A stretch of DNA of 64,000 nt from Sinonovacula constricta (lineage: Eukaryota > Mollusca > Bivalvia > Cardiida > Solecurtidae). Under the pieces are notes generated by a model that saw only the letters and a list, made by a program, of their open reading frames with translations, searched no databases and had not been told where the DNA came from. The stretch lies in the NCBI GenBank assembly GCA_007844125.1, contig CM017567.1:31022380-31086379 (forward strand). Direction: 5' to 3'. The position numbers were made by a program, and so were the translations under genes. Each line of letters opens with the position of its first letter. Position 1 is the stretch's first letter. Positions 26,131-39,355 of the stretch are shown one piece after another.

Positions 26131-29104
26131 AAATGATCATTTTGCCTCAGCTTAGTTTAATATTAAATGTGTTTCCGCGTTGAATAGGAAACAAACATGT
26201 TTAACAATTTTTGATAACTCATATCAAACAAGTATCCGTGAATTATTTAATAACCAGACAACGGAGTGGTGAGAATTCTATCTGACATTCCCCCATTATT
26301 CTAAAAGACATCTTCTGAAAAGAGACGGAATAATAAAAATATTGAGGTTCATTCAGTATATAAACTTCATCTCTCAATTTATTTACCATTACAAAACACA
26401 AAACACTACATACAGACTTTGCATTTACGTGGTCATGGCTAAATATAAGTTTTTTTCAAGACTGTAAAATTAACACGAACTTCAAAAAAATACACTGAGA
26501 GGGGAGGTAGAGACTTACATAAATATTATATTTGCCAACATTGAATTTCTTTATACAAAGAAAAGAGTTTTTATTTACTTGATGTAAACAAGTTTGGTAT
26601 ATGTATCATGTTTCTTTAAGGTCCTAATTACATGACCACGAATGAAACCTTCGCTGAAGACCAATACAATAAGTCATGCTCAACAAAGAAAATATGTGTC
26701 TTTTCTTTTCTTCTTTTGAAAAATATAAATAAGGAGAACATATTAAATAAAACACAAACACATCACCATGGAATGATAAAGTATCATAATTTCTATGAGA
26801 AAATTAAAAGTTCTGAAATGCATTATAGTTTTGTTTGAACATTGATTCTCCGACATTACAGCATGTGTCAGCATGGACATAGTATTGTCAGAATATAGCA
26901 TGTACAAGCAACAAAATAGTATTACCGATCGATCCGGAAGTACTATTTAGTTTACATTCCAAAAATACTCGAAAATAGCAAATAAGGCGATGTTTATCAG
27001 ATTCATTGAAAGAAAGTTTCATGGCTAAATCCTTATTATACGTGGTAATTAAATACACGGTACTTACATAGCATTTTTAAATGTCATATCAGTTAAAATG
27101 TGTGTTGTAAAAACTTCAGGTTTCCTTCTTTCAAACATCGCTTTACAACCGTTTAAGTGGTTGTTTTGTCAATGTAGAAAATCCTTTACTTCTATTGAAT
27201 ACGTGTCATACTCTTTGTTTTATCGTGACATTTAATTATAGTGGGTGCATTGTTTCCACATGCTTGTATCCACTGTTTCTAGAAACAGCTCGCACATTGA
27301 TGGCTAAACATATTTTTATTAAAAACGAAGACATCTAGAAGAGTAATTGCACTTCAGAGTGCAGTGTTGTTGTTTTTGCTGGCAGTTTTCTTTCATTAAC
27401 ATATTTGCATATTCGTATACATGCTATCTTTGTTGCACTTCACAAACAACAACCACAAGCCTGTACCCATCCACAAGCATGTATACATTTTAAATATACA
27501 GTAATCATTATATGTTATCAGAACACGGAAACATTTGTACCCAATTTTGTGTCGGAAATGTAATTTACTCAATTCCAGTTATGTGTCTCTCAATTCAAGT
27601 GCATATAGCTTAAATAAACAATGAGCGTTTAAGTCTTGTGGGAACTAATAACCAATGTGTCAAACTGTACACATAACTTTCACTTGTAGCATTTAGTTCC
27701 GAACACTACATGTCCATGACAAAAGCGTTAGGGAATACAACCTTTCTTTCTGTAATGGTATAATTTCATGGTATAAAATAACGGGCATAGGACATTTAAG
27801 AATGAAGCATTGTAGACATAGGCTTGTGTCTAATTAGCTCAACTTGAATGTATTGTGCAACCTAACTATTGGACAATAATTAAACATTCTAAAGTAATAA
27901 TGTACGAATATAATATTTAATACTTGTTTAATTAAAAGGAGTAGAAGATTGCCCGTAAATCGGTTTCAACGGCTTTCTTTTTTAAGTATTGAGCTACAAT
28001 TTCATTGCTATAATTTAAATAGCATCACGAGTAGATACATCGTAAACATAATCACCTGATCAATAACTTAATCAATAGATACACGATGACATAAATAACT
28101 AGGAAAGTTGTTCACAGTTGTTTCTTTTTTCAAGAAAGCTTTATGATAAAGGCATGTCCAAGTACAAACGTAAACATGTCCTTTTGTAATATATTTAACT
28201 GGCGTACCTACCATAAAGCGTAGAGACTTTTGTAACAAAAATCATTTAGATTATGAGAAAACTGTATTTTCAATTTAACCTAAATTTACGACATGTAAAG
28301 CATTTAAAAATAAACCAAAATGTGTTAATGTTTCCCAAAGATTTATAGCTTTATTTAAAAAAAAAAACGTCCAGTTTTATCATTGTATACAATCTGAACA
28401 CCTCGAATAATCCATGAAAGATCTCTCTGATGTATGTAGGTAGGAGGATCACCTTGGTCATTTTCCTAAGTGGGGCTTCTTTTGTGATAGACGTCAAAAC
28501 AAAGATGGCAGCTCGGATTACAGCTCACTTCAATACGATGCCTGTAAGACTTCAATTTGTGGCGGCTCCAAATTAAAAATGAAATCAATTTTAATTTACC
28601 CAGCGCAGCAGACACACAGCTGTCAAACGCTGACATTGTTTATGTTTTGTGCAAACTACATTTTAAGGATATTCTTCCGACTTCCGGCGAACAAAAACGA
28701 TTGTGATTTGAGCAAATATCATTGCAGCAGATACATCCGAGGGATGATTGTCCCGAGGACGGAACTACCCGAGGAATATTTGCTTGTGTAAATAGTTAAA
28801 TATGTGTTGCCGTGTAAGTGTCGAATGGAATACAATGTTATAGCTACACTATACTTTATAAAACAACCGACTTAGTGGCACACACCACTACGAATATGCG
28901 TGTCTTGTTGATTGTTAATGTATTTGTCTTGTGTTTTTATTGTTTCAATACTAAATTCAAAATTAGTAGCAATACTGTCGTTAGCAAATGTTTTAAACGG
29001 TAGTAGACTGTGACAGACTGAAATTTGAATCGACATTGAAAAGTAACATAAATGGTTTTCGAATAGGTAAATAAGAAAATGCCCTTACACAATTTCCAGA
29101 TATT

Positions 29105-29740
29105 TGAATCTAAACTACCTCTAGCCAACGAAAAACAGGGTAAATGTAAATGTGACAAGAACACACGAGACGTAACACACAAAAAAGCAATAGAAACAGC
29201 AGTAACCGTCTTGTAACGTTCTGTCGGCAAATAGACCGACTGGGTGCTTAAACCTGGTTTGTGGAGCACTCCAACCTCGCACTTCCTGAAGATTTTTCTA
29301 TCAAGCAAACAGTGTAAATAAACATATCCCGTCAAAGTGAGACAACTGACAGTAAGCACCTGCATCGGGAGTTAAAAGAGATACAATGAGCGAATATTCA
29401 GACAAGACAGTAATACAAAAACTATCAACATAATTATGCGTAATATGTTAAGTAGATTAAAGCCTCGGCAACCTAAAAATTCCAAATGAAACAGTGTATT
29501 GAAATGTAACAGCCCAAGCAATGACGTATAATACAAACAATGCACTGACGTCATACAAAGCCATGGCGTCATCCGCAAAGGTGTCAAAAGCAAATTTAGA
29601 ACATACGAATGAAAACATCGAATTTTTTAAACAACCCAAACAATATAAAAGTAGTCTTATGAGTTTATAGGTAATACGTTTTAAACTAGCATCAAAAGTC
29701 GAGGATTTATCCGCAGTTGGCATATTGTATAGTAAAGGTA
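29105..29740 (-). repeat. Dispersed non-coding repeat R1, longest copy
   Basis: The most complete copy, read on the minus strand from about 29740 to 29105. The first third contains TGACGTCA (29546-29553) and 'acgtcattgcttgggctgtta', matching copy 2. The middle and end match copy 1, with 'tgtttgcttgatagaaaaa', 'cttcaggaagtgcgaggttgg', 'caccagt'-like sequence and the final 'ggctagaggtag'. The sequence past that end (29030-29105) also resembles 3215-3290, so the family may extend further. Confidence 0.75.
29546..29553. promoter_or_regulatory. TGACGTCA palindrome in longest R1 copy
   Basis: Same palindrome and position within the repeat as 18786-18793, although flanking bases differ. Confidence 0.4.
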
Positions 29741-30335
29741 CAAATTATCCCAATGTTGTACCTACTGTGCAATCTCACGTAAAGTGCATGGAAACTGCTC
29801 AAGTAGTCTCACTTATGTAGGACACGGCTGGAGAGACAAGAAAGAAATGCTGTTTTTGAATGTAAAAGGATTAGTTGACAACAAGGCAGTGCAAACAAGT
29901 TTTTACGGGTTGTAACCTTTCAGCAATATTTTGTTTCTAATAAGTTTTGTAATGAAGTCACAGAAGTTATTGAGACCGTTGATTTTCTTTAACTTGTATC
30001 AACCATTTCCCTAAAATGCAGGATGACTTGCTGCATAATTGCGTTCATACTGCGTATCTTAGAAGCAATAAAATCATTTTGAACACGTCTTTCTTAATTT
30101 GTGAAAGCGAAAGCCTTACTGTAACAATTTAGAAGATATAAACCGGTTTCGAGCATTGAACTGTTCTATCATAGTACACATGCAAACCTTGTAAGTTTGT
30201 AAATGTTAATGCCATTGGAGTTATCCTGAGTATTGTTCATTCGTGGACTTTATAGGGTCTAAAACCCTAATGATGTTTTATTTCTGTTTAAATTGCAGGT
30301 CTGATTGCCTAGATTATCGAATTTTATTAAATTAC

Positions 30336-30337
<2 letters not shown>

Positions 30338-30430
<93 letters not shown>
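30338..30430 (+). repeat. (AT)n microsatellite
   Basis: A perfect AT run of about 93 bases. The apparent tyrosine-isoleucine open frame across it is an artefact. Confidence 0.97.
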
Positions 30431-30433
<3 letters not shown>

Positions 30434-31299
30434 TTTAGATTTGCATTTACATAGATTGCCACATGTGATTCATTTTAAAATTAAACATGCTAATTTAATA
30501 TGTCCCATATAGACAACTTTAATCATGTTTTCGGTTTTAGAAGGCATGTTCAATAAATAAAAAAGTAAAAAAGTAAAGATATGTAGGCTGATAATTACGT
30601 TATATTTAAATATGTTTGTTAAATAATTGCATTCAATAGCAATCTGTGTCAACAATATGTAAAAATATCAAGTATTACTATCTGGGCTATACTGAGGTAC
30701 GATTTTGTAAACGCGTATATAAATATAGCTAGGATAGAATGCGGTTTCCTGTTTCAGAATAAGTACAAGAAAGGAAAAGTAATAGCTTAAGTGGAATGGT
30801 TAGTCGTATACAAAGTACCAGCCCGATACAATTATCCGAGGCTTTTGCCAGCTAAATGCTACGGTATCATACACAATTAGTAATTACACAATTTAGGGAA
30901 CCTGCAAAGGCAGCCTAACACAATGAAAAGAGTGCATGTGTGCTTTGCTTTGTCAGAAACATGCGATCATTTTTCTTTTATAAATGACCCCTGGAAATGA
31001 AGGAGATACCGCTTATTAACATGTATTTTTCCCAAAATAATTTCTATAATGCAACCATTATGAGTAAGTATTATTTAGACCTTGACCAGGTCCATGTATT
31101 CAATTGTCGAATGTTTAGAATAAAGATATCAGATGCTCACATTGGCAAATTTTAACACAAACATACAATCAGTTATGTATAAAAACGAATTGTCGTAATG
31201 GATATTATGGCACTTAAACATTATTTTATATATAGATGATATGACAATTAATGTTAGCTTACAACACGAGCGTTAAATATATGTACGGTGATTATTCTA

Positions 31300-33480
31300 G
31301 ATTTATGCCAACGATATGCGCATTGACCATTTTAAACGTACTATGATTGTATAGCATTGCTTCTGCTTTTGCAAGCTTGAGTCAATTTAATTAATGTAAA
31401 AATGATAAATGGCGTCACTTCAGGCTAAACTTATATTCTTTCCAAATTTACTCAAGAGAGTGTATCGAATAGCACCTGTCAAGTCGATGCTATGTGTCAA
31501 CCATAAGTGACTGAAACGGTTAAAGCTTGCTTAGCGGATACATATTGGTGGTATTCGTTTCACATGGCAAAGAAATACGAGTCATGTATCGTCACGAACA
31601 ACGTACGTATAGATCCACAACAGTATAGAAACAGGACATCCCTCTATTGATATTTGTTCTAAATACAAACACATCGAGTAAACAAGAATCTGGGTGTTAT
31701 TTTGAAAGTGGTAGGTACGCCATTTAAAAATTGAAAAAAAAAATCCTACTACACTTTCCATAAATAAATCATTTTTTGCATTTATCGCATATAATGTAAA
31801 TGGTTTTCTCTTGTAAAAATGCATTTTAAAGGTTCATGCAGAATTATTTACTAAATAACATCTATGTTTTTAGTGCGTTGTGTTTCATGTTGTCATGCTC
31901 CCATTTAGTCATTCCCTATGTTTTTATCACATAAAAATCTTCATGTATTTTTTTTTTTCAAATCAAAATATTTTTATTTTTTTCTTCATTGCATGTATCG
32001 GTTGTACCGACTTTTGAAATCCCTGTTATCGTCATTGCGTTAAACAGGCTCATAAAAGCTTAAACTAATGGAACATGCATTAAAATAATCACCCTGCTTA
32101 ATTAGCATAGTTTGCATTTAATTGATAAATCAAATGTGGCCTAGATTTGAAGAAGTCGTATTGTGTTGGGCCTCACAAATCTAACAAATATATGACAATT
32201 GAATAAAAAAGGTCAATTATACGGATATGTTTTAGTCGCATTGATAAAATTGTAAATATCAAACATTAAAGGCAGCCACTTCAAAGATGAATTAACGACA
32301 TACCTTATAACAACTGCCATCAATTTTACCAAAGCGACACGAAATAGTCCGAAACAGACGCATTATTTTGTTTATAAATTGCGCATATTATAAAGGGACT
32401 TAAACTTTACAGTAGAAAATATTGATAGGTCCTATAGTTAAGAAAATATATTCAGAAAATACATTTATTTAACAACTCTGTGCACTCACGAAGATGTGCT
32501 TAGCGAAATTGGTGTGCCTTTGCTAAAACAGTTCTTCTTTATTTTAAGCAATGGTTTGCCTCTGTTATCTACTATTGATATATATGTAAACGTATTTACA
32601 AGTATGTTTGCTGCTACTTACAACGGGCAGATTAATATGTACTATCGCTTTGTCTGTCAATGTAGTAGAGTTTAAAGATATATTAAATGTACTTCCGTTC
32701 GCTTCGGATTAATTGTCTTGAAGAAACTGTACAGCGGAAATAGGAATACATTAAGAATCACTAATAAATAATAATTAGACGTTAGAAGCTATTGCTTAAA
32801 TATACCAAAATTGTAGTTAAATCATATTTCAGCATTGTATAAAGTGAGTTTTTAAACAAATGTGTATACGTTTTGAAACAGCAGAACCTCCACCGTAACA
32901 TATTTGTTAACGTCTTATAATTAGCTATAGAGTTCGATGGTATATTTTATGATTATCAGTTCCGACCATCAAGCTAGTTTCACCCGTTGCCTAATCGAAG
33001 CAAACATTTTATCGTTATATGTATGTCTATAGTATATAGCCATTCATGGAAGATATCGACTTGTATATGTGTTGGTATTTTACTTCATCCCAAATCGAAA
33101 CGTAGAGCGTGTAATGGCGCCTAAATTGACCTTCCGCAACAACTAAACATACCGTTGTACCCCACTCACCGACACTATCACATAGTGATAACAAAAATTC
33201 AAATCATTGTCTACAAGTGCGCAATATTCTGTAAAATTCTAACGAAAAAATTAAACTTTCTTAATATGAAAATTGCTACCTCCTTTTTTTTCTCTTAATT
33301 TAAAGTAGACGAGTAGAAATTAAATAAAGCGTTGTACGTAAGGAATATCATACATCATTCCATCTTAAAGGCTATATAATACTTTCTCCTAAGCAGTAGG
33401 GTTGATATTGTTTGATACGAGACATTGAAATCTTACTGTGCCCTGTGCCCGAAACTCAGTAAGCATAGTCTAACTGCAAA
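31300..33480 (+). repeat. Inverted-repeat arm D
   Basis: This region is the reverse complement of about 37555-39355. Strong anchors are 31570-31625 against 39005-39065 ('acgagtcatgtatcgtcacgaac' region), 31365-31440 against 39200-39290, 32150-32185 against 38430-38470, 32285-32360 against 38290-38370, and 33385-33450 against 37560-37640. Because D' lies directly upstream of A', and D follows inverted block B, the two together extend one large inverted duplication. No open reading frame of note lies inside. Confidence 0.82.
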
Positions 33481-35389
33481 TCAAGCTACTCTAGCTCACT
33501 ATTTTCTACTCATTAAATCTAGAGTTATGACATGTTCAGAAAACAAGAAGGTTTTTGGTAAGTGAGCGGATTATTGATACAGACGATGAGTGTCAGTTAT
33601 TTTGAAAGACTTGTTCATGTATACTATAAGCATGTTTAATAACTTGAACGATTAATTGGGCTTGTATAATTACATGTATGATTAAACTTTCATACACTTT
33701 TTACATGATGTCCTTTGTCTTTAAAAAACAAAACATGCAACCTCTTGTTGTGTGCTCTAGTGATTTATCTTGAATCTTGTTTACAACTATTCAAGATCAG
33801 AAATTGAAATTTAAAACATTTTCTAGCTTCTATTAATATACATGTATACATGTTTTGAATAAAAACAGTAAATTTAAAACGTCCATTTTGTTACTTAGAG
33901 AACAATATCCGATTTTTTGTGAAGTTGAACACTCGGGTCATAACTTATATCAAATTTAACTTTTCCCTTAACAGAGGACGTAAAGGAAGCAAAACAAACC
34001 GAACGTGATATTTATTATCATTATTGTTTTAACGTGCATCGGGGTAAGATTTTACCTCTTCAAAGAATTTGATCGAGGATACATGTATTCTTTAAATCGT
34101 TTTCCTTTCGAATATTACGAAATATTTTAAAAATGTTAATTAATGTTATAAATTTGAAAGATAAAAAGCTGAAACGGTGACATTCAACATAGTATATGAG
34201 ACGAAATCAAATATTGACTATTTCATAAAGTAGGCGGGGTTTGTTAGCATGCCTGTGTTTAATTGAATGTTGTATTTTTTATTTAATCAACGTCTTAATA
34301 TCCATTAGTCTCTGCTTGATTGTGAAATATTTGCTAAGAAAGCCAATACTAAATCGAGTTTTCGTTTGTTTCCTTATAAAATAACAATAACTTATATATG
34401 AAATCTATATTAACAATTACTGACTACACTTCCGTTCGAAAAAGAAACGTCTTATCGTTGATTATTTCTCTGCATTGGCATGATATACTTTAATTTAAAA
34501 TAAATATCAACCAATATATATATATATATATGTTATAGTCATATCTCAAAACAATTGTATATTGCGATCAGTCTTCTAATAGATGGATTATATATTTATT
34601 TTTTATATATATTGATGTGGCAAGTTTTTAACTTTCAGTGCATCTTCAATAGTATTTTCTTATACAAATGTACTTTTAGAATGAAAAGATTTGTATCAGA
34701 TAAACACAGATAAAGGAAATAACCTAAACGATGCAAATTTGAAAAAAATGCATCGACGCAACAAAATACTAAACCAAAATAAAGAACATCCGACTTCAAA
34801 GCACCAGTGGTTTAGCTCCATGAAAGTGCATTACAATGCGACCTCAGGCATCAAAATACCAGTCAGCCGACATCGTAAACACACTATGAAATCTAAAGGA
34901 GCAAATGTGAGACCTGTTATCTTTGCATTGTGTCCGTCAATGTTGGTTTGTTTACTTATAATTCCGACCGTATTCCCTGAAGTGACGCAGACAATGAATA
35001 TCTGAAAGGATTCTTTCCGAGTTTAAATATGCGTAAACAGAAAAGTAGTCTCATACGGGATTTTCAAATTGGTAATGTTTATCAAGTTTTATCAAAGTTC
35101 TGGAGTTTTGGAAGACTATTCTTTAGACATATATTCAACCTTGAGTGTCTGCACGAAATTGGAAACGTGTTTTTGATAGTTGGGACTATCTTACTAAGAA
35201 GGCGTATTGGATGCAGGCTTATAACGTTGTTAACTGTTGGCATATTCGTTAAATTCCTTTTTCCATAAGTAGCTTTACTAATGTCATATATCCCTTTCCA
35301 TTAATCGAATTTAGATACAGGGTAAGACAACGCAGAATAATTGTCTTAGCAAATGGTACACATCCTATTTACATAGTATTCATATACTT
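33481..35389. other. Centre of the inverted repeat, left part
   Basis: AT-rich. Contains a 104-codon open frame (34691-35005) and a 79-codon one (35029-35268), with no domain, and atypical low-complexity composition. A short AT run lies at about 34515-34531. No gene is supported. Confidence 0.5.
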
Positions 35390-37085
35390 TACCACCATGG
35401 TTATACAAACAAAAATCTCGAAAATGGAATACGCAATCTTCATGTTCTGTTTTGGACAGCCTGAGTTTTAAACGCTTTAAACTTCATTACGATACTCATT
35501 GCCAGATCAAGAATTAACAAGTGCTTTTCCAAACTGAAATGTAAAGTCCTCATATTGATTTGAATTGCTCAATTAATAATGTTTCTTTTCAAATCTGTAA
35601 TGCATTCATATGGCACATAAAAACACAGTATGGTTAAGATTAAATATCAACCATGTTTACTAAAGAAACAATTTGACAATTTAAACTGACAGTGTCTGAA
35701 CATTCAAGTAGGTAAAACTGTTTATGTTATTTATTTATTTGTATTATGAATAAGTTTTGTGTCTCTTTCAAGTGTTTTATCAGCGTTAGATTAACCTATA
35801 TCTTACCCGTTTTGTCTAATAGTAGATTAACTGCTAAAGTTTTACCAGGGTAATATGCGCCAATCATTTTAACGTTTCTAGTGCTGTCTCTTTTTATTGT
35901 TGTATCACTGTTAGATAAATCTATATGTGAGCATTTAATCTCAGGTCCTCCATTACATAAGTCTCTGATACGTCATATCGAACAGTTATCCGTAAAATAA
36001 TAAATAATTACTCTCACACATTGGGGATATGAGTAAGTTGCCTAGCATATCCCCTGATTCTAAAAAGCAAGTTCACTTGTCTCGTTGCTCATCATTACAA
36101 AATAGATAACGCTACATAAACAAATTATTTACCTTTTTTCATATGCGAATGTTAAAAATAATCATTTACTTTCCATTTGCCTGTACATGGCAAAATGTAA
36201 GATATCTTATGACTCTGAAATGGCACATATTTCAAAACATTACAATTAAATAGAAAAGTAGTGACGGACTTGCTTGAATATTCTTTAAAATTGCCTACAG
36301 TGAACTGATGTATTATGAGAAAATATAAAAGCATCGAATTGGTACAAATGTAAAAAAAATGTTGTGGTCAAGTTTCTTAAAGGTAGTTATTAGAGATTAA
36401 GAACGAAATATACATGTGTTAGACCACTAAAAAGATCATGGTTAACAAAGATAATACGTGTCAATTTCTTTGCAAAATTTAAATGAAAGATAGATGCAGA
36501 TAGAAAAATAGTCACCTCACACACGAGTGACATTGTTTTTTTTTTTCTTATTTCAATGAGGAAATAAAACATTATTCATGAATTCTTGTATAGTCTGTGG
36601 TCAAAATTATAAGTTAACATCGAAGTTTCTGATATAACATTTGTCAGCATGAAGATGTTATATTCAAAGTTGATTGACTAATGCCTAAGGGGAAAAATAA
36701 GTCCACTGCATTGCTACATACATTTAGTTTTATTTAGCCTTTCATTTCACCGTACGGAATATGGTGAGAAACAAGGTCTAGATCTTTCATGCTGAAAATA
36801 GATTTCGTTTGTTGTCGTTCATTTATTGCTTTTATAATCATTTTAAAAATGCCTTAAGTTTATTGTTATTTCTTAGAAAACTCCTCCATCTCTTTTGCAT
36901 GTTTGACATCACATGTGTTTTATCCTGACATTTTAATGCAGTGGTTTCATCTTTGTCGCCTACTGATGTTCATTGCCTCCAGAAGCCGCTCTCACATTGG
37001 TAGCTGAACACTTTATTTAATGAAAACCGAACACATCTAGTAGAGTAACAGCACTTACTCCTGAGTGATGTCTTGTTTTAGTTGG
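35390..37085 (-). repeat. Partial copy of the same block (block C)
   Basis: Collinear with block B in the same orientation. 35425-35620 matches 24825-25020, both containing 'ttctgttttggaca' and the distal 'gcatatggcac' or 'tcatatggcac'. 35670-35720 matches 26025-26070, 36000-36075 matches 26235-26310, and 36945-37080 matches 27240-27400. On the minus strand 36000-36075 also matches A' near 42610-42700. Identity is low and the edges are unclear, so this is an old truncated copy. A weak hint of extension to about 35090 is not counted. Confidence 0.7.
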
Positions 37086-37554
37086 CATTTCTAATTCTTA
37101 TTTTTATCTTAAAATAAAATTCCAATACATTCAACAGGAAAAAAGGGCCATTATTTTTCAGAAACGTTATTGCATTTTTCTATTTTTCTTTCTATCAGAC
37201 AATTTAACAATTGCTTCACGCAGACTGTTGTTACGCGATATAGACCCATAAGAAAATGGTCGTTTCTCCAGATGCATGTAGTTATTCCCGAATAAGATTA
37301 AGAAAATGCTTTAAAATGATAAGACAAAAACACAACACTTATTATAAAATCTTATTTCGTTTCTCAAGTGGAATTTATTAAATGCTGTTGCATGTTATTG
37401 GTATTGTGTTGTGTGACGCCATCATAAATCCATTCAAAAAGAAATGTCTGAAGAACTGATGTCGTCAAGTACATTGATTGTTCATAAAAGAAACACTATC
37501 AATCTGGAAAGCATGTTAATATTTGATTTGTGGAATGTTTACCTGTCAGCATAT

Positions 37555-39355
37555 ACACATGTACCATATTTCTTGCTCTGGGCACAGTGAGACTGTATAT
37601 ATATAAAACAATACAAAATGCTGCTGCTTAGGCGGAAGTATTGTATAGTATTTAAGCTAGTCATATGCACAATGCAATATTTTATTTCTAATCGTCTACA
37701 ATACATTAAGAGAAAGTACAATACGTGGCAATTTCAACATTAAGAAAATTGTTACAGCAGAGTATTACAGAATAATTGCACACCTGAATAGATGCTTTTT
37801 TTTCATTATCTCTTGACATATTGTACCTTTAAATTGATTTTTGTTTAATGGAAAACAGGTTTTAATAATTTTTTGAGTGCATGAACTGCGTATGTATGTG
37901 CTAACTGTCAGTTGTAGGCTTCAGTTGTTTTAATAATGCCTACACTAGCATAACATGAAATTGTTTTCAGGCTTCGGGGGCCCTCAGATTTGTTAGTGCC
38001 AACTATCTGCGGAAACTAAGCACTGAATCGAGCATCGTCTGTATGGCGTCATTTTGCATACTAGTACATCTACTTTAAAGAATAGTCAATTCTACAAAAG
38101 TACAGAAGAATTATTTTGTTCTGTCAGCATAACATAGCATCTAGTTGCCTGTTAATCGCGGTAAGTTACTCAAATAGTATATAACTATTATTTCAAGTTA
38201 ACGTGCAGATGACACTCGTTCTGTTTATTGAATAACTTGAAAAATGAAAATATTAATGCCTAATTTATATACCAACTAATGGAACAGCGTCGGGCTTCTT
38301 TTATTATGCTGTGATAAAATAGATAGAACTTGTTGTAAGATATTTCGTTTATTTATCTTTGAAATGACTGGTTATAATTTTAACTATTTACAACCTTTAA
38401 CATGTGACTGAACGTATCAGTATAAATAACCATTATGCAATTTGTGAGGCCTAACACAACAATACTTCTTTAAATTTAGGCCATTGATTTATCCATTAAG
38501 TACAGAAATGCGAATTAATCAGGGTTGATTTTTTTAATGCATTGTGCATTAGTTTCAGCTTTTATGTGCTCGGTTAAGGCAATGATGATAAAAGCGTTTG
38601 TTACAACTAATATGTGCAATAAAGAAAAAAATTAAAAATAGATTCGAAAACGACTATGTCGTACTGTTCCCGGGAAGTGAAAAAAATTGGGAATGACTAA
38701 ATATGATCATGACTACTTCCCTGGAACGATTAATAAAACATAGTACTCTTAAAACAAAATGTATGCAATTTAATAACCGTTTCTGTCATGAGTCTTCGAA
38801 ATTGTAAATTTACGAGAGAAAATCATTGACGTTATTTGAGATGTATACAATATCATCAATATCATTGATTTAGGAACCGAAAATGTTGCAGGACTTTTTT
38901 TGTATTTAGCCCGTGTACCTACCATTTTTAAATTAACATTTATCTAGATTCGTGTATACTTGGTTTGTTGGTGTTTAAGACAATAATCAATAAAAGAAAG
39001 GCCTATTTCGACATTGTTGTGGATGTATATGAATTGTGTTCGTGACGATACATGACTCGTATTTCTTTTTTTTAATACTTATACCAATATGTACCCGCTA
39101 AGCCTGCTTTCACCTCATTTCATTCTCTCATGGTTGACATATTATATCGCAGTGACCAGTGCTATAGACACTCTATAGACACCCTTGGGTACAGTTGGGA
39201 AGAATATTAGGTTAGCATAAAATGGTGCCATTTATCATTTCTCCATTAAGTAAATTGACACAAGCTTGCAAGCACAGAAGCCAAAGCTCTAAAATTCAAG
39301 TACTTTTAAAGCGGTCAAGGCGCATTTCATTGGAACAAATCTAATTCTATAAAGT
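37555..39355 (-). repeat. Inverted-repeat arm D'
   Basis: Reverse-complement partner of 31300-33480. It ends about 190 bases before copy A' starts. The spacer between the arms (33480-37555) contains partial block C. Identity varies along the arm, highest around 39005-39065 and patchy around 37900-38250. Confidence 0.82.

Larger units (their letters stand above)
20000..27930 (-). repeat. Inverted diverged copy of block A (block B)
   Basis: Read on the minus strand, this region is collinear with A from about 2455 to 8000. Anchors include 20011-20022 with the 'gacggataatgaaact' stretch near 7982, 20330-20345 with 7620-7632 ('tttgctaccgga'), 21597-21640 with 6335-6372, 24300-24380 with 4010-4060, 24540-24600 with 3768-3838, and 27510-27620 with 2560-2680. 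Identity is roughly three quarters by eye, so this copy is much older than the A/A' duplication. It retains segments that A or A' lost individually, and it carries the same SINE insertion at 22868-23180. A dispersed repeat at about 23255-23440 is extra relative to A. Confidence 0.85.
27931..31299. other. Spacer between block B and arm D
   Basis: If the inverted duplication were complete, this would correspond to the first 2.4 kb of A, but I see no similarity. It holds the longest R1 copy and the (AT)n tract. The open frames at 28579-28791 and 29457-29723 lack recognisable domains; the second lies inside R1. Confidence 0.5.

Noticed and set aside
30243..30512. 89-codon open frame across the AT tract
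   Set aside because: Most of it is Tyr-Ile from the (AT)n repeat.
34691..35005. 104-codon open frame, one of the longest outside the LINE
   Set aside because: No recognised domain, no splice or promoter evidence, and AT-rich composition like the flanks. Kept only as a note under the spacer.
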